NCBI RefSeq assembly: GCF_001971585.1
Contig: NZ_CP019323.1
Location: forward strand, 1,726,053-1,790,052
Direction of reading: 5' to 3'
Length of the DNA: 64,000 bases
DNA from: Companilactobacillus allii
GTDB taxonomy: Bacteria > Bacillota > Bacilli > Lactobacillales > Lactobacillaceae
The notes under the pieces are model-generated. The model was not told where the DNA came from, ran no database searches, and saw nothing but the letters and a program-made list of their open reading frames with translations. Each line of letters opens with the position of its first letter. Within the stretch, counting starts at the first letter, position 1. Made by a program: the position numbers and the translations under genes. This document shows, one piece after another, positions 44,694 through 53,608 of this stretch.

Positions 44694-45419
44694 ATGTCTA
44701 ATATTTCTAAAGATATAATTTCTAACAGTGGAATTACTATCAATCAAAACAAAGAACTGTATTCATTTAACCTAGATACTATTTTACTTTATAACTTTGC
44801 AAGACCAATAAAAAAGGGAAAGATTGTCGATCTTTGTTCAGGAAATGGTGCATTAGGTCTTAGTCTAGCCTCCAAAACTAGCGCTCACATTTATTTAGTA
44901 GAGTTACAAAAAGAACTTTCTAAGCTAGCAGAAAAAAGCTTAGTTGATAACGACTTGATGAGTCAAGTTACTAGTATTAATGATGACATAAAAAACGTAC
45001 AGAAATATCTTCATCATGATTCAATAGATATGATAGTTTGTAATCCACCTTATTTTACTTCAAAAGACTCTACTATCATAAAAGATAATCCTATTTTGGC
45101 AATAGCCCGTCATGAATTGAAGACTGATTTAAACGAAGTATTATATACCATCAAAGTTTTACTTAAAGAAAATTCTCATGTCTATATTGTTTACAGACCT
45201 GATAGGTTGAGCGAATTATTCAGTAAAATGTCTGATAATAAAATTCAACCCAAAAGAATTCGTTTTGTTAGATCACACATTAATGATGATGCTAATTTGG
45301 TATTAGTTGATGCAATAAAAACGGTAAAGGAATCTTCATTAAAAGTTGAGCCGGATTTGATCATGTATGAAAATGATAAGCTAAGTTTGGAGGCAAAAAA
45401 GCAGATTGAAGGTATATAG
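44694..45419 (+). CDS. TrmN6-like tRNA/DNA adenine-N6 methyltransferase (YabB family)
   Basis: 241 residues with a class I methyltransferase fold: SAM motif VDLCSGNGALGLSLA and the N6-adenine catalytic NPPY in MIVCNPPYF (about residue 115). Relatives methylate A37 of tRNA1Val (TrmN6); in Firmicutes the substrate is inferred. Divergent from plsC by 61 bases. The next gene starts inside its last codons and in Bacillus (yabB-yazA) the same pair is adjacent. Confidence 0.88.
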   Translation: MSNISKDIISNSGITINQNKELYSFNLDTILLYNFARPIKKGKIVDLCSGNGALGLSLASKTSAHIYLVELQKELSKLAEKSLVDNDLMSQVTSINDDIKNVQKYLHHDSIDMIVCNPPYFTSKDSTIIKDNPILAIARHELKTDLNEVLYTIKVLLKENSHVYIVYRPDRLSELFSKMSDNKIQPKRIRFVRSHINDDANLVLVDAIKTVKESSLKVEPDLIMYENDKLSLEAKKQIEGI

Positions 45420-45690
45420 TGACTATTACGTCTACATTTTGCTTTGTGCGGACCAAACATTTTATATAGGGACCAGTAACAATGTATTAAAAAGAGTTGA
45501 AACACATAATGCCGGTAGAGGTGCAAAGTACACAAAAGCTCGTCGTCCTGTTAAATTGTTATATTATGAAAATTTACATGATAAATCTGAAGCACTTAAG
45601 CGGGAAATTAAATTAAAAAAACTTAATCGTGTCAAAAAAGAATCTTTTTTACAAGAAAATGGAATTAATTGGCGTGATTTCTTGATTTAA
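45406..45690 (+). CDS. GIY-YIG domain protein (UPF0213, YazA-like)
   Basis: 94 residues with a GIY-YIG nuclease fold: DYYVYILLCADQTFYIGTSN supplies the paired tyrosines, VLKRVETHN the Arg, and GRGAKYTKARRPVKLLY is the UPF0213 signature. It starts at TTG 45406 with GGAGG 12 bases upstream and overlaps the methyltransferase gene by 14 bases. Biological role unknown. The rpsB promoter -35 lies inside its last codons. Confidence 0.9.
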   Translation: MKVYSDYYVYILLCADQTFYIGTSNNVLKRVETHNAGRGAKYTKARRPVKLLYYENLHDKSEALKREIKLKKLNRVKKESFLQENGINWRDFLI

Positions 45691-45710
45691 TAGAGAAATT
45701 ACCCTATAAT
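45682..45710 (+). promoter_or_regulatory. rpsB: Promoter for rpsB-tsf
   Basis: TTGATT (45682-45687), 17 bases, TATAAT (45705-45710). The -35 overlaps the end of the GIY-YIG gene; transcription would start near 45717, leaving a 100-base leader. Confidence 0.75.
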
Positions 45711-45732
45711 ATTTTCTTGTATTGAATACACA

Positions 45733-45790
45733 CACTTAACGATTTGGTTGTTGGTGCGCTAATGCGTCTCAACCGAACAAGACTTAAGTG
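45733..45790 (+). ncRNA. Structured rpsB leader (possible S2 autoregulatory RNA)
   Basis: Nested helices: CACTTAA (45733-45739) pairs with TTAAGTG (45784-45790); TTTGGTTG (45743-45750) with CAACCGAA (45770-45777); and CGC/GCG (45757-45759, 45764-45766) around TAAT. The fold ends 26 bases before the rpsB start and there is no T run, so control would be at translation. I cannot assign it to a named family. Confidence 0.6.
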
Positions 45791-45816
45791 GAGGTAAAAA
45801 CCAGGAGGAATTTTTT

Positions 45817-46602
45817 ATGTCAGTTATTTCTATGAAACAACTACTTGAAGCCGGTGTACATTTTGGACACCAAACAAGACGTTGGAACCCAAAGATGAAG
45901 CCATTTATTTTTACACAAAGAAATGGTATTTACATCATTGATCTACAAAAAACAGTTCGCATGATCGACGATGCTTACAATTACATGAAGGCCGTTGCTG
46001 GTGATGATGGTATCTTCTTGTTTGTTGGTACTAAGAAACAAGCACAAGATGCTATTGAAGAAGAAGCAACACGTGCCGGTCAATATTACGTTAACCACCG
46101 TTGGTTAGGTGGTACATTGACAAACTGGAACACAATCCAAAAACGTATCAAGAGATTAAAGGATATCAAAGCAATGGCTGAAGATGGTACTTTCGAACGT
46201 CTTCCTAAAAAAGAAGTTGCTTTGCTTACAAAACAACAAGCTAAGTTAGAGAAGTTCCTTGGTGGTATCGAAGATATGCCAAGAATTCCTGATGTTATGT
46301 TCATTGTTGACCCTCATAAGGAAAACATTGCTGTTAATGAAGCTAAGAAGCTTAACATTCCTATCGTAGCTATGGTTGATACAAATACTGATCCAGATGA
46401 CATCGATGTTATCATCCCATCAAACGATGATGCTATTCGTGCCGTTCGCCTAATTGTTTCTAAGATGGCTGATGCTATCGTTGAAGGCAAACAAGGTGAA
46501 GAATCAGTTTCTGCTGATGATTTTGCTAAAGATGATAAAACATCTGACGACAAATCAATCGAAGATGTTGCTGAATCAACTAATAATGGTAACGAAAACT
46601 AA
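45817..46602 (+). CDS. rpsB: 30S ribosomal protein S2
   Basis: 261 residues: [50 protein letters not shown] and [21 protein letters not shown] mark S2. The last 35 residues form an acidic Asp/Ser/Glu-rich tail longer than in Bacillus. Codon use is biased to AAC, GAC, GGT and CGT, as expected for a highly expressed gene. tsf follows. Confidence 0.97.
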   Translation: MSVISMKQLLEAGVHFGHQTRRWNPKMKPFIFTQRNGIYIIDLQKTVRMIDDAYNYMKAVAGDDGIFLFVGTKKQAQDAIEEEATRAGQYYVNHRWLGGTLTNWNTIQKRIKRLKDIKAMAEDGTFERLPKKEVALLTKQQAKLEKFLGGIEDMPRIPDVMFIVDPHKENIAVNEAKKLNIPIVAMVDTNTDPDDIDVIIPSNDDAIRAVRLIVSKMADAIVEGKQGEESVSADDFAKDDKTSDDKSIEDVAESTNNGNEN

Positions 46603-46622
46603 AATTATAAATAGTTATGAAT

Positions 46623-46652
46623 AGAGTCATCTGAGTAAGATGGCTTTATTTA
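46623..46652 (+). terminator. Weak hairpin between rpsB and tsf
   Basis: GTCATCT and AGATGGC (with a G-U pair) around GAGTA, then TTTATTTAT. Likely a partial terminator adjusting the S2:EF-Ts ratio. Confidence 0.5.
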
Positions 46653-46670
46653 TACGACTGGAGGATATTC

Positions 46671-47546
46671 ATGGCTAAAATTACTGCTGCTCAAGTTAAA
46701 GAATTACGTGATAAGACAAGTGTTGGTATGATGGATGCTAAAAAAGCATTGGTTTCTGCTGATGGTGATATGCAAAAAGCTATCGACGAACTTCGTGAAA
46801 AGGGTATTGCTAAAGCTGCCAAGAAGAATAGCCGTATTGCTGCTGAAGGTTTAGCAGAAATCGTTATTGCTGGTAACAAAGCTGCTATCTATGAAGTAAA
46901 TTCAGAAACAGACTTTGTATCATCAAATGATAAGTTCAAGGATCTTGTAAGTAAGATTGGTAAGGCTCTTGTTGAAGGCGAACCCAAAACAATGGATGAA
47001 GCTTTGGCACTTAAAGCTGGAGACGAAACAATCAACGATGCAATCACTGGTTTAACAGCCGTTATCGGTGAAAAAATCACTTTAAGACGTTTCCAAGTTG
47101 TTGAAAAGAGTGATGCACAAGTGTTTGGATCATACCTACATAATGGTGGTTTGATTGCTGCACTTACAGTTCTTAATGGTTCTGATGAAGAAGCAGCTAA
47201 GGATGTTGCAATGCATGTTGCTGCTATTAATCCTACTTACCTTAATCGTGATGCTGTACCTGCTGATGTTTTGGAACATGAAAAGAAAGTGTTCACTGAA
47301 GAAACAAAGGCCGAAGGTAAACCTGAAAAGATTATTCCAAGAATCGTTGAAGGTCGTTTAAATAAATACTTATCAGAGATTAGTTTAGCTGATCAAGAGT
47401 TTGTTAAAGACTCAGATATGACAGTTCAACAATATGTTGAATCAAAGAAGAGCTCACTTGTATCTTACGTTCGTTTTGAAGTTGGAGAAGGTATTGAAAA
47501 AGCTCAAGACAATTTTGTTGATGAAGTTATGAACCAAATCAAATAA
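46671..47546 (+). CDS. tsf: Elongation factor Ts
   Basis: Nucleotide exchange factor for EF-Tu. 291 residues: [20 protein letters not shown] and [19 protein letters not shown] form the N-terminal domain, [10 protein letters not shown] the start of the core that inserts between EF-Tu domains. Ribosome binding site TGGAGGA. Highly expressed codon bias as in rpsB. Confidence 0.97.
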   Translation: MAKITAAQVKELRDKTSVGMMDAKKALVSADGDMQKAIDELREKGIAKAAKKNSRIAAEGLAEIVIAGNKAAIYEVNSETDFVSSNDKFKDLVSKIGKALVEGEPKTMDEALALKAGDETINDAITGLTAVIGEKITLRRFQVVEKSDAQVFGSYLHNGGLIAALTVLNGSDEEAAKDVAMHVAAINPTYLNRDAVPADVLEHEKKVFTEETKAEGKPEKIIPRIVEGRLNKYLSEISLADQEFVKDSDMTVQQYVESKKSSLVSYVRFEVGEGIEKAQDNFVDEVMNQIK

Positions 47547-47563
47547 TAATTAATTTTTATTGG

Positions 47564-47602
47564 AGGATCGCTTAATTCATTTGAATTAAACGATCTTTTC
47601 TT
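47564..47602 (+). terminator. Terminator after tsf
   Basis: GATCG.TTAATTCA, short loop, TGAATTAA.CGATC, then TTTTCTT. Confidence 0.78.
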
Positions 47603-47672
47603 ATATATAGGATAATTTGAATCAAAATTTATGTAAAATTAACTATTATTACAATCTATGGTATACGATTAT

Positions 47673-47680
47673 GTTAAAAT
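47673..47680 (+). promoter_or_regulatory. Possible extended -10 promoter for pyrH-frr
   Basis: TGTTAAAAT, 30 bases upstream of pyrH in a 164-base gap. No good -35 is seen, so support comes from position and the TGn motif. The rest of the gap is AT-rich without other structure. Confidence 0.38.
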
Positions 47681-47710
47681 ATTTAGTAGCAAAATTAAAG
47701 GAGAGTACTT

Positions 47711-48442
47711 ATGCCTGATATCAAGTATAAAAGAATTATATTAAAAGTTTCTGGTGAAGCATTGGCTGGAGAAAAAGGATTTGGAATTAATCCTCCAGTT
47801 ATTAAAAAAATTGCTGAACAAATTAAAAGTGTTCATGACCTTGGCGTACAAATAGCTATCGTTTGTGGTGGTGGAAATATTTGGCGTGGTGAAACTGGTG
47901 CAGAAATGGGAATGGACCGTGCACAAGCTGATTACATGGGTATGATGGCAACTGTAATGAACGGTCTAGCATTACAAGATGGTTTGGAACAATTGGACGT
48001 TCCTACGCGTGTACAGACATCTATTGAGATGAGACAGGTTGCAGAGCCATATATCAGAAGAAAGGCTGTAAGACATCTTGAAAAGGGTCGTGTGGTCATT
48101 TTTGCTGGTGGTACTGGTAATCCATACTTCTCTACAGATACAACTTCAGTATTACGTGCAGCTGAAATTGAAGCCGATGTAATTTTGATGGCTAAAAACA
48201 ATGTTGATGGTGTTTATTCAGCAGATCCAAAGAAAGATCCTAAGGCTAAAAAGTATGATGAATTGACACAACTTGATATTATTAATAAGAATCTCGGTGT
48301 AATGGACTCAACTGCTTCGTCATTATCAATGGATAACAATATTCCATTAATTGTTTTCAATTTAAATGAACCAGAAAATATTAAAAAGGTTGTTCAAGGC
48401 GAGAATATTGGAACAATCATAAAGGGTGGTAGCAATGACTAA
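47711..48442 (+). CDS. pyrH: UMP kinase
   Basis: Hexameric bacterial UMP kinase, feedback-inhibited by UTP and activated by GTP. 243 residues: [54 protein letters not shown] and [14 protein letters not shown] are conserved. Its end overlaps the frr start by 8 bases. Confidence 0.97.
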   Translation: MPDIKYKRIILKVSGEALAGEKGFGINPPVIKKIAEQIKSVHDLGVQIAIVCGGGNIWRGETGAEMGMDRAQADYMGMMATVMNGLALQDGLEQLDVPTRVQTSIEMRQVAEPYIRRKAVRHLEKGRVVIFAGGTGNPYFSTDTTSVLRAAEIEADVILMAKNNVDGVYSADPKKDPKAKKYDELTQLDIINKNLGVMDSTASSLSMDNNIPLIVFNLNEPENIKKVVQGENIGTIIKGGSND

Positions 48443-48992
48443 TAGTGCAATATCTAAAGCTCAAGAGAACATGAAAAAATCAATTGATGTTTTGAGAAAA
48501 GAATTGGCTAATATTCGTGCAGGTAAGGCTAATGCTTCAATTCTTAGCAACGTCCAAGTTGAGTATTACGGATCAAACGTACCATTGAATCAAGTGGCTT
48601 CAATCAATATTCCAGAAGCTAGAGTTTTGTTAATTACTCCCTACGACAAATCTTCATTGGATGCTATTGAACATTCAATAAATTCATCTGATTTGGGATT
48701 GAATCCAGCTAATGATGGAAATGTTATTAGATTGGTCATTCCACAATTAACTGGTGAACGTAGACAAGAAATTGCTAAACAAGTTGGTAAAGAAGCTGAG
48801 GAAACACGTATCGCTGTTCGTAATGTAAGACGTGATGCAATGGACGATATAAAGAAACAACAAAAAAACAGTGACATTACAGAAGATGACTTGCATAATT
48901 TAGAAAAGCAAGTTCAAAAGGTTACTGATAAAGCTGTTGCTGATATTAATGATATTGCAGCTGCAAAAGAAAAGGAAATTACTGAAGGTTAA
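48435..48992 (+). CDS. frr: Ribosome recycling factor
   Basis: Splits post-termination ribosomes with EF-G. 185 residues from ATG 48435, inside the end of pyrH and preceded by GGGTGGTAGC; an in-frame GTG at 48426 is less likely. [33 protein letters not shown] and [13 protein letters not shown] are typical. Confidence 0.96.
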   Translation: MTNSAISKAQENMKKSIDVLRKELANIRAGKANASILSNVQVEYYGSNVPLNQVASINIPEARVLLITPYDKSSLDAIEHSINSSDLGLNPANDGNVIRLVIPQLTGERRQEIAKQVGKEAEETRIAVRNVRRDAMDDIKKQQKNSDITEDDLHNLEKQVQKVTDKAVADINDIAAAKEKEITEG

Positions 48993-49010
48993 CCTTCAGA
49001 GTGCTGGTTT

Positions 49011-49754
49011 ATGACAGAAATTAAAAAAACTGACTTAAGTTCTGATTTGAGAGTTCCAAAACATATTGCGATTATTATGGACGGCAATGGTAGATGGGCC
49101 AAACGTAGCGGTCAACCACGCATTGCTGGACATAAAGAAGGAATGAATAATGTTAAGCGCATAGCCACTTCTGCGAGTCACATGGGTGTTAAAGTTTTAA
49201 GCCTTTATGCCTTTTCTACAGAGAATTGGAGTAGACCAAGCAAAGAGGTCAATTTTCTTATGCGTTTACCAGTAGATTTCTTTGGAACTTTTATGCCAGA
49301 TTTAATTAAAGAAAATATAAAAGTTTTAATTACAGGTTTTACTGATCACTTACCTGACAAAACAAAGAAAGTCGTCTTTAAGGCTATGGACGATACAAAG
49401 GATAATACCGGTATGGTATTGAACTTTGCGTTTAACTATGGTGGACGTGCCGAAATTGTTAATGCAGCAAAAAAGTTGGCAAAACAAGCTGTTGATGGAT
49501 CAATTAATCCTGATGATATTGACGATACAATGTTTGCTGACCAGCTGTTAACGAGTCCTTTGGGTGAATTGGCTGATCCTGATCTATTGATCAGAACTAG
49601 TGGTGAAGAGAGAATCTCCAATTTCTTATTGTGGCAATTGGCTTATTCAGAGATGGTATTTGATAAAACTTATTGGCCAGATTTTACAGCTAGTAATTTA
49701 GCTGAAGATATAAAAATATATAATGACCGCGATCGTCGTTTTGGTTCGATTTAA
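49011..49754 (+). CDS. uppS: Undecaprenyl diphosphate synthase
   Basis: cis-Prenyltransferase that extends FPP to C55-PP, the lipid carrier of peptidoglycan and teichoic acid. 247 residues: IIMDGNGRWAKRSGQPRIAGH with the catalytic Asp and diphosphate-binding Arg, LYAFSTENWSRP, NFAFNYGGRAEI, DLLIRTSGEERISNFLLWQ and the final acidic motif. It uses product of ispA (position 10). Confidence 0.97.
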   Translation: MTEIKKTDLSSDLRVPKHIAIIMDGNGRWAKRSGQPRIAGHKEGMNNVKRIATSASHMGVKVLSLYAFSTENWSRPSKEVNFLMRLPVDFFGTFMPDLIKENIKVLITGFTDHLPDKTKKVVFKAMDDTKDNTGMVLNFAFNYGGRAEIVNAAKKLAKQAVDGSINPDDIDDTMFADQLLTSPLGELADPDLLIRTSGEERISNFLLWQLAYSEMVFDKTYWPDFTASNLAEDIKIYNDRDRRFGSI

Positions 49755-49768
49755 TTTGGGGGAAGAGT

Positions 49769-50563
49769 ATGAGACAACGTGTAATCACAGCTGTCATTGC
49801 TTTAGCAATATTCATTCCAATTTTACTTGCGGGTGGAATTTGGCTAGAAATTGCAGCAGCAGTGTTGGCATCAATTGGTATATTTGAAATATACATCATG
49901 CGAAAAAGAATTATTGTTTCAATGGACTTTGTAATTACGATATTGGGAACATTGGCTATTGCCGTCCCACTTAATTTTTATAAAAGTTGGTTACCAGAAA
50001 GTTTCACACGTTTGGACGTATTTTACGTTTTTGCAGTGTTATTATTACTGATAACAGTATTTTCTAAGAACAAATTTAACTTTGAAGATGTTGGTGTTTC
50101 AGTAGTATCAATGATATATATAGGAACAGGTTTCCATTATCTTGCTTCTGTTAGGAATTCTGCTGGTGGTTTTGGTTTACTTATGTATGCCTTGATAGTT
50201 GTCTGGTCAACTGATATTTTTGCATATCAATTTGGTCGTAAAATTGGTAAGCATAAGTTATGGCCAGCAATTAGTCCCAATAAAACATGGGAAGGTACAA
50301 TTGGCGGAGTTGTTTCTGCTTTAGTATTGTCAGGTATTTATGTATACTTTGTTCCACAAGCATATTCATTAACTACAATGCTTATGATTTCCTTTGTCCT
50401 ATCTGCATTTGGACAATTAGGTGATCTAGTAGAATCAGCATATAAGAGATTTTATAAAGTAAAGGATTCTGGAAATATTTTGCCGGGTCATGGTGGAATT
50501 TTGGACAGATTTGACAGTATGTTAATTGTCTTACCTTTGTTACATATTTTTGGCCTAGTTTAG
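49769..50563 (+). CDS. cdsA: Phosphatidate cytidylyltransferase
   Basis: Integral membrane enzyme forming CDP-diacylglycerol. 264 residues with about seven or eight hydrophobic segments from residue 6 on. The signature SPNKTWEGTIGG and the C-terminal KDSGNILPGHGGILDRFDSM are intact. In Bacillus dxr follows; here rseP starts 18 bases later. Confidence 0.96.
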   Translation: MRQRVITAVIALAIFIPILLAGGIWLEIAAAVLASIGIFEIYIMRKRIIVSMDFVITILGTLAIAVPLNFYKSWLPESFTRLDVFYVFAVLLLLITVFSKNKFNFEDVGVSVVSMIYIGTGFHYLASVRNSAGGFGLLMYALIVVWSTDIFAYQFGRKIGKHKLWPAISPNKTWEGTIGGVVSALVLSGIYVYFVPQAYSLTTMLMISFVLSAFGQLGDLVESAYKRFYKVKDSGNILPGHGGILDRFDSMLIVLPLLHIFGLV

Positions 50564-50581
50564 GCATTCGTGGAGGTTGAA

Positions 50582-51850
50582 ATGACCGCGATAATAACGT
50601 TTATTATTGTTTTTGGAATATTGGTAATTGTTCATGAATTTGGACATTATTATGCAGCAAAAAAATCTGGGATTCTGGTTCGTGAGTTTTCCGTCGGAAT
50701 GGGTCCTAAGATTTTTGCTTATCGTAAAAATAGTACAACTTATACACTGAGGCTATTGCCACTAGGTGGATATGTCAGAATGGCTGGTGCTCAAGAAGAC
50801 GATTCTGAAATAAAACCTGGTACTATGGCTTCTTTAGTTTTGGATGATTCAAATAATGTTATTAAGATTATTACATCTAGTAAGGTATATGACGAAAATG
50901 GTGTTCCAGTTCAGATATCTAAAGCTGATTTGGTAGATTCATTAATCATTGAAGGTTATGAAAATGGTGATGAATCAGAAATTAAGTCATATTCTGTAGA
51001 TCATGATGCGACAATTGTAGAAGAGGATGGCACCGAGGTACAAATCGCACCTCGTGATGTTCAATTGCAATCGGTTTCTGTATGGAAACGTATGATAACT
51101 AATTTTGCTGGTCCGTTTAACAATTTCATTTTGGCTATTGTTTGTGCTATTATAGCCGCATTTATGATGAATGGTGTTGTACAAAATACGAATCAGCTTG
51201 GACAAATCCAAAGTGGTAGTGTTGCTGCTAAAGCGGGTTTAAAGGCAAACGATAAGATCTTAATGGTTAATAATCATAAGACAGATTCTTGGACAACATT
51301 ATCTGAGAATATTCAAAAGTATCCAGGTAAAAAAACAACCTTTAAAGTGAAATCTGGAAATAAAGTTTCAACTATTACATTAACTCCAAAGACTGTTAAA
51401 TCATCCGGTCAAAAGTATGGTCAAATTGGTATTATGCCAAAAAGAGATCATAGTTTTGTCGCTAAGATTAAATATGGTTTTACGTATAGTTGGCAAACAA
51501 CCGTACAGATTCTTCATGTATTAGGTAAAATGGTAACTGGCGGATTTAGTATTAATCAACTATCCGGACCAGTTGGTATTTATTCAATGACATCTCAAGT
51601 ATCCTCACAAGGATTACTAAGTATCATCTTATTTATGTCAATGCTGTCGATGAATCTAGGAATTGTTAACTTGATTCCTATTCCAGCACTTGATGGTGGT
51701 AAGATTTTGTTGAATATCGTTGAAGCAATAAGAAGAAAGCCACTTCCAGAAGAATATGAAAATGTCATAACGTTAATCGGGGTCGGCATTTTGGTTCTTT
51801 TGATGGTAGCTGTTACGTGGAATGATATTCAACGTTTCTTCATAAAATAG
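50582..51850 (+). CDS. rseP: RseP/RasP site-2 metalloprotease
   Basis: Intramembrane zinc protease that cuts anti-sigma factors and remnant signal peptides. 422 residues from ATG 50582, set by GGAGGT; the GTG at 50570 belongs to the ribosome binding site. HEFGH zinc motif at residues 18-22 in the first membrane helix, a PDZ domain (about 195-280), and the third zinc ligand in NLIPIPALDGGK. The segment between the first helix and PDZ is longer than in Bacillus. Confidence 0.95.
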   Translation: MTAIITFIIVFGILVIVHEFGHYYAAKKSGILVREFSVGMGPKIFAYRKNSTTYTLRLLPLGGYVRMAGAQEDDSEIKPGTMASLVLDDSNNVIKIITSSKVYDENGVPVQISKADLVDSLIIEGYENGDESEIKSYSVDHDATIVEEDGTEVQIAPRDVQLQSVSVWKRMITNFAGPFNNFILAIVCAIIAAFMMNGVVQNTNQLGQIQSGSVAAKAGLKANDKILMVNNHKTDSWTTLSENIQKYPGKKTTFKVKSGNKVSTITLTPKTVKSSGQKYGQIGIMPKRDHSFVAKIKYGFTYSWQTTVQILHVLGKMVTGGFSINQLSGPVGIYSMTSQVSSQGLLSIILFMSMLSMNLGIVNLIPIPALDGGKILLNIVEAIRRKPLPEEYENVITLIGVGILVLLMVAVTWNDIQRFFIK

Positions 51851-51862
51851 GGGGATAAAAAT

Positions 51863-53569
51863 TTGAAACAATCAAAACTATATATTCCAACATTAAAGCA
51901 GACTCCTTCAGATGCTGAGGCTATTAGCCATCAGTTGATGTTGAGAGCGGGGTATGTTAGACAAGTTTCTGCTGGTATTTATAGTTACTTACCATTAGCT
52001 TGGTCAGTAATTCGTAAAATAGAGGACATAATCCGTAAGGAAAATGATAAAATGGATGCCGCTGAAATGCGTATGCCTGCTATCATTCCTGCCGATTTGT
52101 GGAAAGCAAGTGGCCGTTACGAAACATATGGAGACAACCTATTTAAGGTTAATGACAGACATGATAGAGAATTTATCCTCGGTCCAACACATGAAGAAAC
52201 ATTTACAAGTATTGTTAAAGAAAGTTTAAATAGTTACAAAAAGCTTCCTATAATTTTATATCAAATGCAAATGAAGTATCGTGATGAAGATCGTCCACGT
52301 TATGGACTTTTACGTGGTAGAGAATTTGATATGTATGACGCTTATTCATTTACAGCTGATAAGGATCAATTAGATGTGATATTCAACCAAATGGAACAAG
52401 CATATCGTAATATTTTTGATATTTGTGGCTTGAATTATCGTTCAATTATCGGTGATGCAGGTGCCATGGGCGGAACTGACTCTAAAGAATTTTCTGCAAT
52501 TGCTGCTATCGGAGAAGATACCATCGCATATTCTGACGATAGTGACTATTCAGCTAATTTGGAAATGGCAGCAAGTAAATTACCTGATAATCCTAGATTG
52601 GAACATAAATCAGCTGAATTGGTTGATACTCCAGATGTTCATACAATTGATGCATTAGCTACTTTGTTAAAAGTTGAATCATCTACAATCATGAAGGCCG
52701 TTGCGTATATGGCCGATGGAAAACCAGTTTTGGTCATGATTCGTGGAGACTACGAAGTAAATGATGTTAAAGTTAAGAACTATTTAGGTGCTGACTTTTT
52801 AAACGAAGCTACGACTGAAGAAGTTCAAAATGTATTCAAGAGTACTCCAGGATTCATTGGACCAAAAGGAATCGCTGAGGATGTTTCGGTATTATTTGAT
52901 AGTTCACTTGAAGGACTAAGCAACTTTGTTGTTGGACCTAACCAAGCTGACAAGCATCTTATCAATGCTAATTTTGAGGACATCACTAGTGATGAACCAT
53001 CATTTAAGGATTTCCGTGTTGTAAAAGAAGGCGAAATGTCTCCTGACGGTCACGGTAATATTAAATTTACTCGTGGAATTGAAATTGGTCATATATTCAA
53101 ACTTGGTACTAAGTTCTCTAAAGCACTAGGGGCTAACTTCTTGGATGAAAATGGTAAATCTAATCCATTGATCATGGGTTGTTACGGAATCGGTGTTTCA
53201 CGACTATTGTCAGCAATTATTGAACAACATAACGATGAAAATGGAATCATTTGGCCAGTAGCTTTGGCACCATATCAAGTACATGTTGTTCCTATCAAGT
53301 ACAATAATGATGTTCAGGGCAAGTTGAGTGATGAAATTGTTGAACTACTTCAAGATGAAGGATACGATGTTTTACTTGATGATCGTAAAGAACGTCCCGG
53401 AGTTAAATTCGCAGATTCAGACTTAATGGGTATGCCAATTAGAATAACAGTTGGTAAAAAGGCTGCTGATGGTATCGTAGAATTGAAGATTAGAAGTACT
53501 GGCGAGACAATTGAAGTAAGTAAAGATGAATTAGTAAATTCAGTAAAAATATTGCTTAAGAATCAGTAA
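51863..53569 (+). CDS. proS: Prolyl-tRNA synthetase
   Basis: Class II synthetase of 568 residues, bacterial type, with the editing (INS) domain between motifs 2 and 3 (about 220-400). Motif 1 region [18 protein letters not shown], motif 2 [18 protein letters not shown], motif 3 [13 protein letters not shown]. It starts at TTG 51863 after AGGGGGAT. A short AGGCTTAAGCCT inverted repeat with seven T just after the gene is too short a stem to count as a firm terminator. Confidence 0.96.
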   Translation: MKQSKLYIPTLKQTPSDAEAISHQLMLRAGYVRQVSAGIYSYLPLAWSVIRKIEDIIRKENDKMDAAEMRMPAIIPADLWKASGRYETYGDNLFKVNDRHDREFILGPTHEETFTSIVKESLNSYKKLPIILYQMQMKYRDEDRPRYGLLRGREFDMYDAYSFTADKDQLDVIFNQMEQAYRNIFDICGLNYRSIIGDAGAMGGTDSKEFSAIAAIGEDTIAYSDDSDYSANLEMAASKLPDNPRLEHKSAELVDTPDVHTIDALATLLKVESSTIMKAVAYMADGKPVLVMIRGDYEVNDVKVKNYLGADFLNEATTEEVQNVFKSTPGFIGPKGIAEDVSVLFDSSLEGLSNFVVGPNQADKHLINANFEDITSDEPSFKDFRVVKEGEMSPDGHGNIKFTRGIEIGHIFKLGTKFSKALGANFLDENGKSNPLIMGCYGIGVSRLLSAIIEQHNDENGIIWPVALAPYQVHVVPIKYNNDVQGKLSDEIVELLQDEGYDVLLDDRKERPGVKFADSDLMGMPIRITVGKKAADGIVELKIRSTGETIEVSKDELVNSVKILLKNQ

Positions 53570-53608
53570 TGAGGCTTAAGCCTTTTTTTATTTGTTGAAA
53601 GGTAAGTT

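Noticed and set aside
53571-53588. AGGCTTAAGCCT plus T-run after proS as a terminator
   Set aside because: A stem of only four base pairs with a TTAA loop is too weak; polC is probably co-transcribed.
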